Of a stretch of DNA of 64,000 bases, positions 1 through 8,645 are shown one piece after another (within the stretch, counting starts at the first letter, position 1; each line of letters begins with the position of its first letter). The DNA is from Candidatus Poribacteria bacterium (lineage in GTDB: Bacteria > Poribacteria > WGA-4E > WGA-3G). The notes under the pieces were generated by a model. That model saw only the letters and a program-made list of their open reading frames with translations. It made no database searches and was not told the origin of the DNA. The position numbers and the translations under genes were made by a program. The stretch is taken from NCBI GenBank assembly GCA_028818705.1, contig JAPPNJ010000064.1, forward strand, positions 1 through 64,000, read 5' to 3'.

Positions 1-1
1 A

Positions 2-325
2 GGATGGGCTGATAAACGAACAATCTACATCATCAATCGCGACGGTACCGGTCTCCAACAACTTGTCGATGAGGCGGGTCCGATGGCAGCGAGTCCTGAG
101 TTATCGCCGAATGGCAAGGAAGTTCTGTATACACAAAAAATTAAGGGTTCTCTACAGATTTTCAAACTTGATATAAGCAGCGGGGTTCGGACACAGTTGA
201 CGCATATTGGAGGTGTTTTGCAAGCGAATGCTGGTGGGGCTTGGTTTGACCCGGTATATGCGTTGCCAGTTTCACCGCAACCCCAGCTACTAACTACGAC
301 ATGGGGAGAAGTGAAAAAGAGATAG
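2..325 (+). CDS. C-terminal part of a TolB/PD40-like beta-propeller protein, 5' end outside window
   Basis: Frame is open to the left edge (GWADKRTIYIINRDGTGLQQLVDEAGPMAASPELSPNGKEVLYT...), a WD40-like PD40 pattern; ends ..QLLTTTWGEVKKR. Confidence 0.7.
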   Translation, partial: GWADKRTIYIINRDGTGLQQLVDEAGPMAASPELSPNGKEVLYTQKIKGSLQIFKLDISSGVRTQLTHIGGVLQANAGGAWFDPVYALPVSPQPQLLTTTWGEVKKR

Positions 326-482
326 TATTTTAGACATAACCGCTTTAAGACTGCCTTGGCAGGGAGGCTAAAGTACCCCTAAAATTAGCTGTAAAGTTTC
401 CTGAGAACCGGAGAAATTTCATCTAAGACGTAGTGATCCTTCACCGTTACGCCCATCTATAAAACTGCTAGGAGATGTAAGA

Positions 483-1457
483 ATGAAGCATAAGTTTAAA
501 TACACTTTATTAGGCACCACCTGGCTTCTCAATATGATTTTGCTGATCCTAATGACACAGGGGGCTGACGTTGGACATATCGCCTTTTCATCCGATAGAG
601 GAGAGAGCCATGATATCTACATCATAGATACCAACGGACAGAATCTCCAAAACATAACAAATACCCCTAATATAGGTGAATCCAGTCCTACGTGGTCCCC
701 TGATGGTCGTTCCTTGGCTTATCACGCCTACCAGAAAAGAAATGCAGACATCTATGTGCTGGATTTGGAAACACAGACACGTAGGAGGTTGACCGACCAC
801 CCCAGCGAAGACAGAGCTCCTGCTTGGTCGCCTGATGGAAAATGGATCACCTTCATTTCTAACCGACGCGCGAGTTATGAGATTTACAGAATCAGTCCAA
901 AGGGAGGTAAGCCTCGGCTTCTGACGCGTCTGCGTAGTAGGAACAATTACGATCCGGCCTGGTCGCCTGACAGTCAATGGATTGCGTTCTTTTCTGTGAG
1001 TAAACAAGAGGAGGTTTGGGATCCTCGTGTTTATGTGGTATCTGCCTCTGGGAAACGAATGCGCCCACTCGCTCGTTCGCTTAGGTCGGGTCCAGCATGG
1101 TCTCCTATTGGAGACGAGATCGCTTTTCCTGCTTCAAGCGGTGCGCGGACTTCCCATATTCACATTATGAACGCGATGGGGAAAGATGTTCGTCAATTAA
1201 CACATGGTCCGCAATGGCATGGGGATCCTGCGTGGTCTCCGAATGGACGATGGATAGTCTACGCTTCGGGTGCCCCTGTGAGGGGGGCTAGTAAAAGAGA
1301 TATCTATCTAATAAATGCGATAGGCGGAGAATCTCGTCAATTGACGAGGCATCCATCGGGAGGTAGAAATCCAACGTGGGTGCCGGAGTCGTTCTACGCA
1401 GTTTCACTGAGTGTGGAGAAGCTGACGACGTTGTGGGGTAAACTCAAGCAACCCTAA
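483..1457 (+). CDS. exported TolB-like / PD40 beta-propeller protein
   Basis: Hydrophobic N-terminus; repeated 'PAWSPDGKWI'-type blades (SSPTWSPDGRSLAY, APAWSPDGKWITF, PAWSPDSQWIAF, PAWSPNGRWIVY); ends KLTTLWGKLKQP. Confidence 0.9.
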   Translation: MKHKFKYTLLGTTWLLNMILLILMTQGADVGHIAFSSDRGESHDIYIIDTNGQNLQNITNTPNIGESSPTWSPDGRSLAYHAYQKRNADIYVLDLETQTRRRLTDHPSEDRAPAWSPDGKWITFISNRRASYEIYRISPKGGKPRLLTRLRSRNNYDPAWSPDSQWIAFFSVSKQEEVWDPRVYVVSASGKRMRPLARSLRSGPAWSPIGDEIAFPASSGARTSHIHIMNAMGKDVRQLTHGPQWHGDPAWSPNGRWIVYASGAPVRGASKRDIYLINAIGGESRQLTRHPSGGRNPTWVPESFYAVSLSVEKLTTLWGKLKQP

Positions 1458-1478
1458 CAATTCAATCGTCCTGCAATA

Positions 1479-2204
1479 ATGGAGGAAATCATTATGCACT
1501 TCCCTAAATTTGAAATCGCTTTTGAGGCTCGACTTCAAACACATACAGACTTATATCCACACGCCGTAGAGTACCATCGCGCCCGTTTTGATCAAACAAT
1601 TCAGTATCTGTTGTCCTCTATCTTGGAACAGACAGAAGACTTGCTTCAACGGCCCGAGACGAGTTGGGTACACACTGAAGAAATCGTCAGTGATATTCTC
1701 TATTGTGGTGAGATAACTGTTAAAGAACTTTTGCTCTTGAAATTCCCAATCAACTCACAGCAGACAGGGATTTTGAGGCGGTAAAAACGAAACTTTATGA
1801 AACGAAATATTACCCAATCAGCGAACACCTGAACTATATCGCTTTTCCGCCTGCTCTGGAACGAAAAACGTTTAATGGTATCTGCCTTTGAAAAAAACAT
1901 GACAGGATTGCTGTTGGCTGTTTGGGTCAATGATGCCCGTCCCTACGGAAAGATCATCTCGTCAGACACAGGTCAAATCACGGCATTTCTGGAAAAACCT
2001 ACCACGCTTCAAAGTGGATATATTAATGCCGGGGTCTATCTCTTCAATAATACGATTGCTCATGAATTTCCCAAGAGCAATGTATTTTCTCTCTCCTATG
2101 ATGTCCTTCCGAAATTGGAAAATCTCCATGTTCTTAAAACGAACGCTGATTGGATAGATATCGGTTCCCCGGAACGCCTTCAGGCAGCACAACAACTTTT
2201 TTAA
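1479..2204 (+). pseudogene. degraded coding region; the 3' part (1875-2204) is the C-terminal half of a sugar-phosphate nucleotidyltransferase
   Basis: Fragment 'YGKIISSDTGQITAFLEKPTTLQSGYINAGVYLFNN' resembles NTP_transferase family but lacks the N-terminal GGxGTRL region. The 1479-1784 ORF appears frameshifted near 1750: another frame continues '..LTADRDFEAVKTKLYETKYYPISEHLNYIAFPPALERKTF'. Confidence 0.6.
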
Positions 2205-2811
2205 CGTCAGTATCAGCGGATAGGTTAGGCTGGACGGTGAAGCCCTGTTTTTACAGGTGGGCTTTCCTATAAACACAATTAAACGGGAACTGGCTGCAAA
2301 CCACGTAGAAGAGATGACGCGCATGTTCACATAGAAAACTTAAACCCCCAAATCCAAGTCAAACACAACACATTTTCTCGCTGGTCGTTCGGTTTTTGAA
2401 AAAAGTTAACATTTTGAAGATTTTAACACATATATATACTAAGGATCGGACAATTTTTCTAAAATTACCCAAGTTGCTACTAACAAATTTTGGATATTTG
2501 AACATAGTCTTTTCAAGGAGAAAGCAGACTTTGGCACTCCAGCGGAGTGCTATATCTATAGAAAAAGATGTATCCTAACCACCGCACTCCCGGAGAATGC
2601 CACACGGCATTCATACCCGGTTCATGCCCTAAGGCATGAATACCGTTGGTTCTGATTTCGGAGTGCTATGTTTACAAACAAGTGGCAACTTGCGTTAAAA
2701 TTCTGAAAAAATTGCGAAAATTACCCTAAACTTTTTCGGTTCATTACCTATATATAAGTATATAAGGCAAGGGTGGTTCATAAATCAGCTTATTCTGTAT
2801 GGAGGTGCATC

Positions 2812-3927
2812 ATGAAAGTTCGTTTGACATTAAGCATCCTGCTGCTGTGTACACTCTCAGTTATCAATATTTCTAAACTTGAGGCTGAAGGAAATTGGAC
2901 CCAGAAAGCAGATATGCTCACACCCCGGACCAGATTTTCGACCTCAGTTGTGGATGGAAAGATATACGCAATCGGTGGCGAAAATGAGGCAGCTGGCGAA
3001 TTTGGGGAGATATCCATGGCGGTGGTAGAAATGTACGACCCGAAAACCGATACATGGCAGCCCAAAGCGGATATGCCAACACCCCGGGCGGGTCTCGCTA
3101 CCTCGGTTGTGGATGGCAAAATCTATGCCATTGGCGGCCAAAAAAAAGAGAAACTTCAGCGGCCTATCGGTTTTACATACAGACTTACGGAACTTCCAAC
3201 CGTAGAAATGTATGATCCGGTTACAGACACCTGGACGCAGAAAGCGGATATGCCAACACCCCGGAGTACGCGTGCCTGTGTTGTGGATGGCAAAATCTAT
3301 GCGATTGGTGGAGAAGCAATCGGTCTTTTGAGGGGAAGGAAGCCGTGGCGGCTGAAAACCGTGGAGGTCTATAATCCCGCGACAGACACATGGGGAAAAA
3401 GGCAAAGCCTGATTCATGCGCGTGATGGACTTAGAACCGCTGTTGTAGATGGGGTCATCTATGTGATCGGTGGGGTAGGATGGCCCCAAATTGCAAATAA
3501 TCCAGGGCCCTTTCTCGCTAACGTTGAAGCCTTGAAGCCCAACACCCATCCATGGCGTAAAAAAGCTGATATGTCTGCCCCAAAAGCAATGCACACGGCG
3601 AGCGTGATAAATGGAAAAATCTACGTCATCGGTGGGGCGTCCCGGGGCAACGGACCGTTTAGGCATCTTTCAACGATTGAAATATACGATCCTCAAACGG
3701 ATAGGTGGACACAAGCACCTGATATGCCGGTTGGCAAATCGGGACATGCAGCTGAGGTCATAAATGGAAAGATATACATTTTGGGAGGCTTTCGTGCGGG
3801 TTATAAAGGTTCCCTTCTAACTGTCGAGGTTTATGATCCAGGAGAAGTTTCTCAGAGCGTCAGCCCAAGAGGAAAACTTCTCAAGACGTGGGGGGCGGTT
3901 AAAAAAGTTGACATACTCCCTCGCTAA
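2812..3927 (+). CDS. exported kelch-repeat protein
   Basis: Signal-like MKVRLTLSILLLCTLSVI; multiple kelch motifs (VVDGKIYAIGG..VEMYDP.TDTWTQKADMPTPR); ends GKLLKTWGAVKKVDILPR. Confidence 0.88.
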   Translation: MKVRLTLSILLLCTLSVINISKLEAEGNWTQKADMLTPRTRFSTSVVDGKIYAIGGENEAAGEFGEISMAVVEMYDPKTDTWQPKADMPTPRAGLATSVVDGKIYAIGGQKKEKLQRPIGFTYRLTELPTVEMYDPVTDTWTQKADMPTPRSTRACVVDGKIYAIGGEAIGLLRGRKPWRLKTVEVYNPATDTWGKRQSLIHARDGLRTAVVDGVIYVIGGVGWPQIANNPGPFLANVEALKPNTHPWRKKADMSAPKAMHTASVINGKIYVIGGASRGNGPFRHLSTIEIYDPQTDRWTQAPDMPVGKSGHAAEVINGKIYILGGFRAGYKGSLLTVEVYDPGEVSQSVSPRGKLLKTWGAVKKVDILPR

Positions 3928-3946
3928 AGCGAGGGCATTCTTTTAG
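3908..3946. mobile_element. solo IS200/IS605-like end hairpin abutting the kelch gene
   Basis: TTGAC-ATACTCCCTCGCTAAAGCGAGGGCATTCTT: perfect 7-bp stem CCCTCGC/GCGAGGG with TAAA loop, the style of subterminal hairpins of tnpB-carrying IS200/IS605 elements; no tnpA/tnpB nearby. Confidence 0.55.
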
Positions 3947-4044
3947 AATCTTTGTGCGGTTAGCGGAGATTGAGGAATTCACAACGGTGGCTGAAAAGAA
4001 GGTAATGAATCTTGTGATAACACAAACGTTTCTGATTTTAGGAG

Positions 4045-5274
4045 GTGTTTCCAATGACCAAGATGAGAAATATAGAAGAAAGAAATGGTTACAAGAACAC
4101 TATAGTAAAGAACCTGCCTGCGAAAAACGCAAGAGTTGGATTTGAAAGTCCTATGCGGTCTTCCCAAAATGGGAAGCATTACCTAATTTCAGAACAATCA
4201 GAACAAATGGATACAGGGCCTCGAATCGCAAAAACCAGAATGCCGCAATTTGCACCTTCTCATTTACTTCCAGAAAGTACATTACGCGGAAATTACGAGA
4301 GCATCATAGGAACGAGTCCACAAATTCTCGAGATTCTCAAACAGGTTGATAGAATCGCAAATACAATAATGAAGGTGCTGATTTGTGGTGAAACAGGGAC
4401 CGGCAAAGAGTTGATAGCACGTGCTGTACACCAAAACAGTGATCGATCCTCGAATGAGATGGTTTCTGTTAATTGTGTTGCAATTCCTGATATGCTCCTT
4501 GAGAGTGAACTGTTTGGACATGAAAGAGGGGCATTTACCGATGCAAAAGTGCGACATATCGGCAAATTTGAAAGGGCGCACAACAGTACACTCTTCCTTG
4601 ATGAAATCGGTGATATGCCCCTTGCTCTACAAGCCAAATTGTTACGGGCAGTTGAGACAGGCGAGATTGAACGTCTCGGCGGAACAAAGCCTATTTCGGT
4701 GAATGTCCGCGTTGTTGCAGCAACGCACTGTAACCTCGCGAAAAGCGTTGAAAATGGCACTTTCCGCAAAGACCTTTACTATCGCTTAAATGCTGTGTCT
4801 ATCACTTTACCCCCCTTACGCGAGCGGCAAGAAGACATTCGCGTGTTAGCAGAATACTTTATTGAGCAACATTGCAATACTTACACCCAACCGGTACGTA
4901 AAATGGTACCTGAGACACTCGCGCGCCTTCAAACCTATCCCTGGCCAGGAAATGTCAGAGAATTAAAAAACGCATTAATCAGTGCAGTGCTTCTGAACGA
5001 CGAAGAGGTTATCCTACCGGTACATCTGCCTGAAGAAATTTTGGCATTTGGACAGCCACGCGCTAACGTTCCACAAGAAACGCTCACATCTGAAAACCAA
5101 CAAAACACCCATATTCCTCTTGGTGCAAGCCTCAAGGTCGTTGAAGAAGCATATATCCGGGCCACCTTGGCATGGCAGAACGGAAATCGGACGAAAACAG
5201 CGAAAGTATTGGGGATTAGCGTCCGGACATTGCAAAATAGGTTAAAAGATTATGAGAGACCAGGCAGTGTTTAA
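4045..5274 (+). CDS. sigma54-dependent transcriptional activator (AAA+ / Fis-type HTH)
   Basis: Walker A GETGTGKE, ESELFGHERGAFTDA, LFLDEIGDM, YRLNAVSITLPPLRER, C-terminal Fis HTH (RTKTAKVLGISVRTLQNRLKDY); no obvious receiver domain. Confidence 0.92.
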   Translation: MFPMTKMRNIEERNGYKNTIVKNLPAKNARVGFESPMRSSQNGKHYLISEQSEQMDTGPRIAKTRMPQFAPSHLLPESTLRGNYESIIGTSPQILEILKQVDRIANTIMKVLICGETGTGKELIARAVHQNSDRSSNEMVSVNCVAIPDMLLESELFGHERGAFTDAKVRHIGKFERAHNSTLFLDEIGDMPLALQAKLLRAVETGEIERLGGTKPISVNVRVVAATHCNLAKSVENGTFRKDLYYRLNAVSITLPPLRERQEDIRVLAEYFIEQHCNTYTQPVRKMVPETLARLQTYPWPGNVRELKNALISAVLLNDEEVILPVHLPEEILAFGQPRANVPQETLTSENQQNTHIPLGASLKVVEEAYIRATLAWQNGNRTKTAKVLGISVRTLQNRLKDYERPGSV

Positions 5275-5450
5275 TTTTCCGTAACAATAAGGGTACTCTT
5301 TCTACTTGCCCCGTTTATAACAATCATCTATTCTCTCTTTCCTGCTACCTGCGGGGAACCATTTTTCCTTGAATAGCAGTCCATTTTTTCCAACTTTCGG
5401 TAACCGAAAGCCGAAAATTGATAACCGACAACCCTTTTGTATCTTTTTTA

Positions 5451-5479
5451 TTGACAGAAATTTGCATTTTTGCTAAATT
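5451..5479 (+). promoter_or_regulatory. sigma70-like promoter candidate
   Basis: TTGACA (5451) - 17 nt - TAAATT (5474). Confidence 0.45.
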
Positions 5480-5575
5480 TACATGAGTTTCATGCGATCA
5501 ACCTTTCAGTAAATCAACGGCCGATCGCGGTTGAAGGGGATAGAATCGTCTCTGAATAAGAATGTTATTTTTTTC

Positions 5576-5604
5576 TTGACCAAAAAAGCAAATTATTGTA
5601 TTAA
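5576..5604 (+). promoter_or_regulatory. sigma70-like promoter candidate
   Basis: TTGACC (5576) - 17 nt - TATTAA (5599). Confidence 0.4.
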
Positions 5605-5907
5605 GTACTAAAGTTTGGACAATTCGTATTAGATTCGGTTTCAGTTTCCGAAAATTCGCAGATTTTTCCGCACGTTTTCTCCAAGAACCCAACTCGGAAA
5701 AAAAGACATTTGCGATGCCCGGGGTACCAGCCCCAGCGGGGCGGCATGTCTACAGAAAATCATTCACCGACAGCAAGCAAGTCCCCGGGGAATGCCACAC
5801 GGCATGAATACCCGGAGAAGCCCACACGGGCTTCATACCGTTGGTTTGATTCTGATTTCGGGGCGGCATGTAGAGAAGTAATTTCTGTGAATGGTCTGAA
5901 GTGTTTT

Positions 5908-5976
5908 GTTTAACTATCACACGAAAACTTTTGAAAATTGTCCAAAGTTTAGTATTAATTAGTGTGATAGTTAAAC
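5908..5976. repeat. 15-bp perfect inverted repeat
   Basis: GTTTAACTATCACAC (5908-5922) and GTGTGATAGTTAAAC (5962-5976), 39-nt spacer. Confidence 0.85.
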
Positions 5977-6520
5977 CTACGGGCACTCTTTTACAGTATA
6001 CCACACACCAAAAAGAGTAGCCCATAGATTTAACACGCAAAATATTCAAGCATCTATATCTGCTTAACTGGCAACTTGCATCCGGAAATTGCAACTGTGT
6101 AAATTTCCAGGGAGGCGTTTTTATTTTGCGTCTGTTTGTTTAGACAGATTTGTTCCGAAAAAGTTTATTTTTTTTGATGCGGTTAAATTGCTATATATTC
6201 CGCGCAGACCACGCACTAAAATTTGGAAACGCGCGGATTGGATTAGAGTTATTTAACATGAGTTCCGTATTTGTAGCGCAAACTTTTAGTTTGCGACTTC
6301 TGGGACACAATCTGACAGATTCTGCAACAAGAACTCCGCAGATTCTCAAGAATACATCCAACACGTTTCTTAGGACTTCATTTATTGAAGTCACGTTAAA
6401 TTTCTGGCATGGATTTTGCAAGAAGTCGTCCTGTTTGTAAAAGTTTGCCTTAGGACGTGAAAATTTCTTTGAAGCGGATTACTTAACCTGCGTAATATCA
6501 ACCAATAAAGGAGTAAAAAA

Positions 6521-7345
6521 ATGAAAAGAACTTACCTCACGATGTTCATCGCGCTATTTTCAGTCATGTTAATTAGCCACGCGAGCGCACAAATAATTTT
6601 CTATGCTGATTTTGAAGTGAGTGGCTCGAGAGCATACCCGGATGTCAGCGTTAATGACCCAGCAAACTGGGTGCCGGAAAACGCTGGAACCGTTTGGGTA
6701 GAGTCAGATGAATTCCCTGATGGCACCGGTGCCTTGCATCAATCTGCCGAAGGGTGCGGAATCTCCGGGGACACACCTCTCCCCGGTGTTGCCGACTTCT
6801 CCGACGGTATTATCCAAGCCGTTTTTTCATGGCAGGACGATGACAGCGTTGGATTCATGTTACGTCGCGTCGGTGATGACCAGGGCTATCTCGTCTCATT
6901 CGGCTATAACGAAACATCCCAAGTTATCATTGGAAGTCTCGCAGATGGATGCTGCCCTTCCGGGCAATGTCTCGACCAGTGCTCATGCGAAAACGGTGGC
7001 AATGAACTCGTCGGTGTCGATCACGGCTTAGGTGCAGATCTCTCCCAGGATAACAGCGTCGCCTATTTTGCGCGCGTTGAAGTCTCTGGAAGCTCTATCC
7101 GCGCATGGTATATGGAACTTGGCGATGTCCCGGATATCTTTGTAAGCTCTGAAGAACTCGGCGATCCCGTTGCTGAATACGATGGTGCGGATACTACGGA
7201 TCCCGGTACAGTCGGTATCTGGCACGAAAGTTGGGGCAACGGAAGAGTTGGCAGCGTCCTTGTCACCGGTCCAGGTCTCCTGACGTCAGTCGATCCGCAT
7301 TCCAAGCTTTCCACAACGTGGGGCGATGTTAAAAGCAGCTATTAG
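6521..7345 (+). CDS. exported protein, tandem paralog A (concanavalin/laminin-G-like inferred), cysteine cluster
   Basis: Signal peptide MKRTYLTMFIALFSVMLISHASA; ADGCCPSGQCLDQCSCENGG; alignable along its length with 7588-8415; ends KLSTTWGDVKSSY. Confidence 0.85.
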   Translation: MKRTYLTMFIALFSVMLISHASAQIIFYADFEVSGSRAYPDVSVNDPANWVPENAGTVWVESDEFPDGTGALHQSAEGCGISGDTPLPGVADFSDGIIQAVFSWQDDDSVGFMLRRVGDDQGYLVSFGYNETSQVIIGSLADGCCPSGQCLDQCSCENGGNELVGVDHGLGADLSQDNSVAYFARVEVSGSSIRAWYMELGDVPDIFVSSEELGDPVAEYDGADTTDPGTVGIWHESWGNGRVGSVLVTGPGLLTSVDPHSKLSTTWGDVKSSY

Positions 7346-7375
7346 TCTCCTTCCCTGATATAGACTAATGGCATT

Positions 7376-7457
7376 GCGGGGTGAGGTCTCCGTACCTCAG
7401 TCTTCCCGCATCCCACTACTTGTTTTTGTTGGGTGAGGCTCTTACGCCTCCCCCAAC
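7376..7457 (+). terminator. two consecutive hairpins downstream of paralog A
   Basis: GCGGG..TGAGGTCTCCGTACCTCA..CCCGC and GTTGGGTGAGGCTCTTACGCCTCCCCCAAC. Confidence 0.5.
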
Positions 7458-7587
7458 GTCATTTTATTAGTTTTATGGCGAGGCGATTTTTGATGGGTAT
7501 CTAAGAAATGCCTAAAGCCTTGTCATCGTGCTGTTGCTCGCGAATAAACGGCAACACAACCCTTTACAAAAATGAAGGAGATATTTC

Positions 7588-8415
7588 ATGAAAACGCGTG
7601 TTTTTCTTTTAATCCTCATTTTGAGTCTGTTTGTTTCGCTTCACGCCACCGGGCAAGTTGTGTTTTACGCCGATTTTGAGCCTGGTTCTAAAGAGGCAAT
7701 ACCTGACGCTGGTGTGAACGACATCAAAAAATATAAACCCGAGAACGCTGGGACGATATGGGCTCTGGATGATTTTGCAGGCGGCAAACTCGGCGGAAAA
7801 AAATCCATGAAGCAAACCGCTGAAGGCTGCGGCATCTCCGGTAACACAGAACTGCCCGGTGTTAAAAACTTCACTGACGGTATCATCCAAATGGTTTTCT
7901 CGTTTGGTGATGATGATAGTGTCGGCCTTCAGTTCCGCCGGAAAGGTGATGATAAAGGCTACCTTGCTGTCTTTGGATATAATGAAACCGCATCCGTCCT
8001 TTTCATGGATCTGGCAGATGGATGCTGTGCGCAGGCGCAATGCCTCGACCAGTGCGGTTGTGAGAATGGTGGAAAAGAATTAGAATCTGTGCCCCATGGC
8101 TTAGGCGGTGGACTCGACCAAACCAATGCTGTCCCTTATTTCGGACGCGTTGAAGTCGATGGAAAAAACGTCAAAATCTGGTACATGAAACTCGAGGAAA
8201 TCAAAGACTTGTTCGCGCCCTCCGAAGATCTCGGAAAGCCTATCCTTGAATACAAAAATGCCGATTACACGAGTGCTGGCAGCGTCGGTATCTGGCATGA
8301 AAGTTGGGGAATGGGCAGAGTTGATAGTGTTCTGGTTACGAACAAAAGCGGCTTTGATGTTGATGCCAAGGGCAAACTCACTACCAGCTGGGGTGCGGTT
8401 AAAGGCTCTTATTAA
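7588..8415 (+). CDS. exported protein, tandem paralog B, cysteine cluster
   Basis: Signal peptide MKTRVFLLILILSLFVSLHATG; ADGCCAQAQCLDQCGCENGG; ends KLTTSWGAVKGSY. Confidence 0.85.
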   Translation: MKTRVFLLILILSLFVSLHATGQVVFYADFEPGSKEAIPDAGVNDIKKYKPENAGTIWALDDFAGGKLGGKKSMKQTAEGCGISGNTELPGVKNFTDGIIQMVFSFGDDDSVGLQFRRKGDDKGYLAVFGYNETASVLFMDLADGCCAQAQCLDQCGCENGGKELESVPHGLGGGLDQTNAVPYFGRVEVDGKNVKIWYMKLEEIKDLFAPSEDLGKPILEYKNADYTSAGSVGIWHESWGMGRVDSVLVTNKSGFDVDAKGKLTTSWGAVKGSY

Positions 8416-8425
8416 TATCGTATAG

Positions 8426-8466
8426 GGCGAGGGGATGATTTCAATCAAATTCCCTCGCCTTTCTAC
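8426..8466 (+). terminator. putative Rho-independent terminator of paralog B
   Basis: GGCGAGGGGATGATTTCAATCAAATTCCCTCGCC followed by T-rich TTTCTACTTTTTT. Confidence 0.65.
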
Positions 8467-8483
8467 TTTTTTACAGGTCTTCT

Positions 8484-8575
8484 GTAGGAGCGATTTCCAA
8501 ATCGCGACTTAGTTAGAGTCACCCAATTCTTCTGTAGGAGCGATTTCCAAATTGTGCTACGAAAGCACAATTTGT
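8484..8575 (+). repeat. palindromic repeat family B (GTAGGAG-stem), two copies
   Basis: GTAGGAGCGATTTCCAAATCGCGAC at 8484 and GTAGGAGCGATTTCCAAATTGTGC at 8534. Confidence 0.75.
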
Positions 8576-8645
8576 CTTAGCTTTACATTTCGCGACTGGG
8601 TTAGCATCTCCCAAAACCTCCCCACTGAACCTTAGGAGCCCTTCC

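Noticed and set aside
2944-3666. 240-aa minus-strand ORF in kelch gene
   Set aside because: Antisense shadow of repeated kelch codons; no independent features.
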